Source: Corynebacterium endometrii
Lineage (GTDB): Bacteria; Actinomycetota; Actinomycetes; Mycobacteriales; Mycobacteriaceae
Direction: 5' to 3'
DNA length: 64,000 nucleotides
NCBI RefSeq assembly: GCF_004795735.1
Contig: NZ_CP039247.1
Coordinates: 1,550,001 to 1,614,000 of the forward strand
In this document: positions 63,252 through 64,000 of the stretch, piece by piece
How positions within the stretch are numbered: position 1 is the stretch's first letter
Layout of the letters: every line of letters begins with the position of its first letter
The notes under the pieces: generated by a model
The model's input: only the letters and a program-made list of their open reading frames with translations
Database searches by the model: none
Told to the model about the DNA's origin: nothing
Program-made: the position numbers and the translations under genes

Positions 63252-63422
63252 CTACTTGACGTGTTCCTGGGCCACCAGGGCATCGTCGGAGGCGTACTCG
63301 TAGTCGCGGAGGTCGCCGGAGACCTCATCTGGATGCTTGCGCAGGTGGATTATTGCCGCGGCCAGGCCGCCCCAGATAATCACCATGAACAAAACCATCA
63401 TCATGATTGCGATACCGGACAT
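63252..63422 (-). CDS. metS: MetS-like small subunit of an NSS transporter
   Basis: A 56-residue protein, beginning MSGIAIMMMVLFMVIIWGG. One membrane helix (about residues 4-26) is followed by a polar tail with LRKHPDEVSGDL. In C. glutamicum the 60-residue MetS is needed with MetP for methionine and alanine uptake. It starts 2 bp after the metP stop, so the pair is translationally coupled, and is followed by a strong terminator. Confidence 0.85.
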   Translation of the reverse strand: MSGIAIMMMVLFMVIIWGGLAAAIIHLRKHPDEVSGDLRDYEYASDDALVAQEHVK

Positions 63423-63424
63423 AT

Positions 63425-64000
63425 TTAGCCCTCCTTCTGAATCAAATCGGTGTTTTCTTCGCCGGGCACATAGGCGCGCGGCTTGGCAAGCTTGCGGGTA
63501 GCCTCGGGGTTCACACCGAAGTCAGAGCCCGGAGGGCCGGACAGTGGCAGCTGCGAGTCGCGCCATGGCATCACGGACAGGGCGAAGGACACCGCGACGA
63601 TGGCGGCGATAACGCCCCAACCCCAGGTGATGATTTGGGATTGCTGGTAGCCACCGTAAGGCTCATTGATCAGGGTGACAATCTCCTGGATGAGGGTAAA
63701 CCCGAGGACCAGGGTGGTGACGTTAACCACGCAAATGCGCCATACGTTGCCGACGTGGAAGGAAGACACGGCATTGATGTGAGTGGAGAACTCGCCGATG
63801 CGGCGGAGAATCCAGTCAATGATGATGACCGCGATAAGGGCCACACCCACGATGCCCACGTTATTCGTGAACTTGTCCATGATGTCCAGGGTGACCATGC
63901 CGGAGGTGGTTGCAAACAGTGCCAGGGACAGCAGCGCCATGACCACACCGATGCCGATAGCGGCGGTCTTACGCGGCAGGTCGAACTTGTCCTTCACCGC
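63425..64000 (-). CDS. metP: Sodium-dependent methionine/alanine transporter MetP (C-terminal part)
   Basis: The last 191 codons of a neurotransmitter:sodium symporter family protein; the frame runs off the right edge. About five membrane helices are seen (for example AAIGIGVVMALLSLALF, then VGVALIAVIIIDWIL), and a polar 40-residue cytoplasmic tail ends in EENTDLIQKEG. Together with the adjacent MetS-like subunit, this indicates the MetPS system, which imports methionine and alanine with Na+. The GTG at 63997 is internal, not a start. Confidence 0.85.
   Translation of the reverse strand, partial: AVKDKFDLPRKTAAIGIGVVMALLSLALFATTSGMVTLDIMDKFTNNVGIVGVALIAVIIIDWILRRIGEFSTHINAVSSFHVGNVWRICVVNVTTLVLGFTLIQEIVTLINEPYGGYQQSQIITWGWGVIAAIVAVSFALSVMPWRDSQLPLSGPPGSDFGVNPEATRKLAKPRAYVPGEENTDLIQKEG

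Overview
The window looks like a piece of a Corynebacterium chromosome. It is fairly GC-rich and densely coded, and most genes lie on the minus strand. It carries actinobacterial markers: a mycothione reductase end, a Rip1-type site-2 protease beside dxr and ispG, an AmtR-type control region in front of amtB-glnK-glnD, and a MetP/MetS transporter pair. From memory, the gene order follows C. glutamicum for long stretches. The species cannot be fixed from the sequence alone. No tRNA, rRNA, CRISPR array, insertion sequence or prophage was seen; this is mainly conserved core genome with a few lineage-specific insertions.

Layout. 1-7.1 kb: end of mycothione reductase, then mapB, a class B PBP lipoprotein, ispG, the rip1 protease and dxr. 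7.2-14.3 kb: a DUF2631 gene, rlmN, a LapA-like protein, cdsA, frr, pyrH, tsf, rpsB. 14.7-24.4 kb: a degenerate M23 protein, xerC, a secreted beta-lactamase-fold protein, dprA, comM, yraN, DUF2469, rnhB, two tandem signal peptidase I genes, rplS. 24.6-31.1 kb: panB, a YwiC-like protein, panC, tex and a small GntR/DUF1648 operon. 31.1-37.8 kb: trmD, rimM, rpsP, an AT3-SGNH acyltransferase and ffh. 37.8-41.7 kb: the nitrogen operon amtB-glnK-glnD with two perfect AmtR-type boxes. 41.9-48.2 kb: a six-gene Mrp cation/proton antiporter operon. 48.6-60.2 kb: ftsY, smc, acyP, an AGCS symporter, mutM, rnc, DUF177, a small membrane protein and a DivIVA-like coiled-coil protein. 60.4-64 kb: gdhA, a glycerate kinase, metS and the end of metP.

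How the genes fit together. dxr and ispG supply two steps of the MEP isoprenoid pathway. frr, pyrH, tsf, rpsB, rplS, rpsP, rimM, trmD and rlmN serve translation. ffh, ftsY and the two lepB genes serve protein export. amtB, glnK, glnD and gdhA handle ammonium uptake, sensing and assimilation. dprA, comM, yraN, xerC, rnhB, mutM and smc act on DNA.

The most interesting signals are regulatory: a facing pair of perfect DnaA boxes between yraN and DUF2469, three tandem 9-mers covering the GntR gene promoter, a RamB-like box in the gdhA/glycerate kinase region, and a recurring pattern of -10 hexamers 6-8 nt before start codons, which suggests many leaderless mRNAs. I found no clear candidate for a wholly new multi-gene system. 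The GntR/DUF1648 pair and the AT3-SGNH protein are the least understood units.
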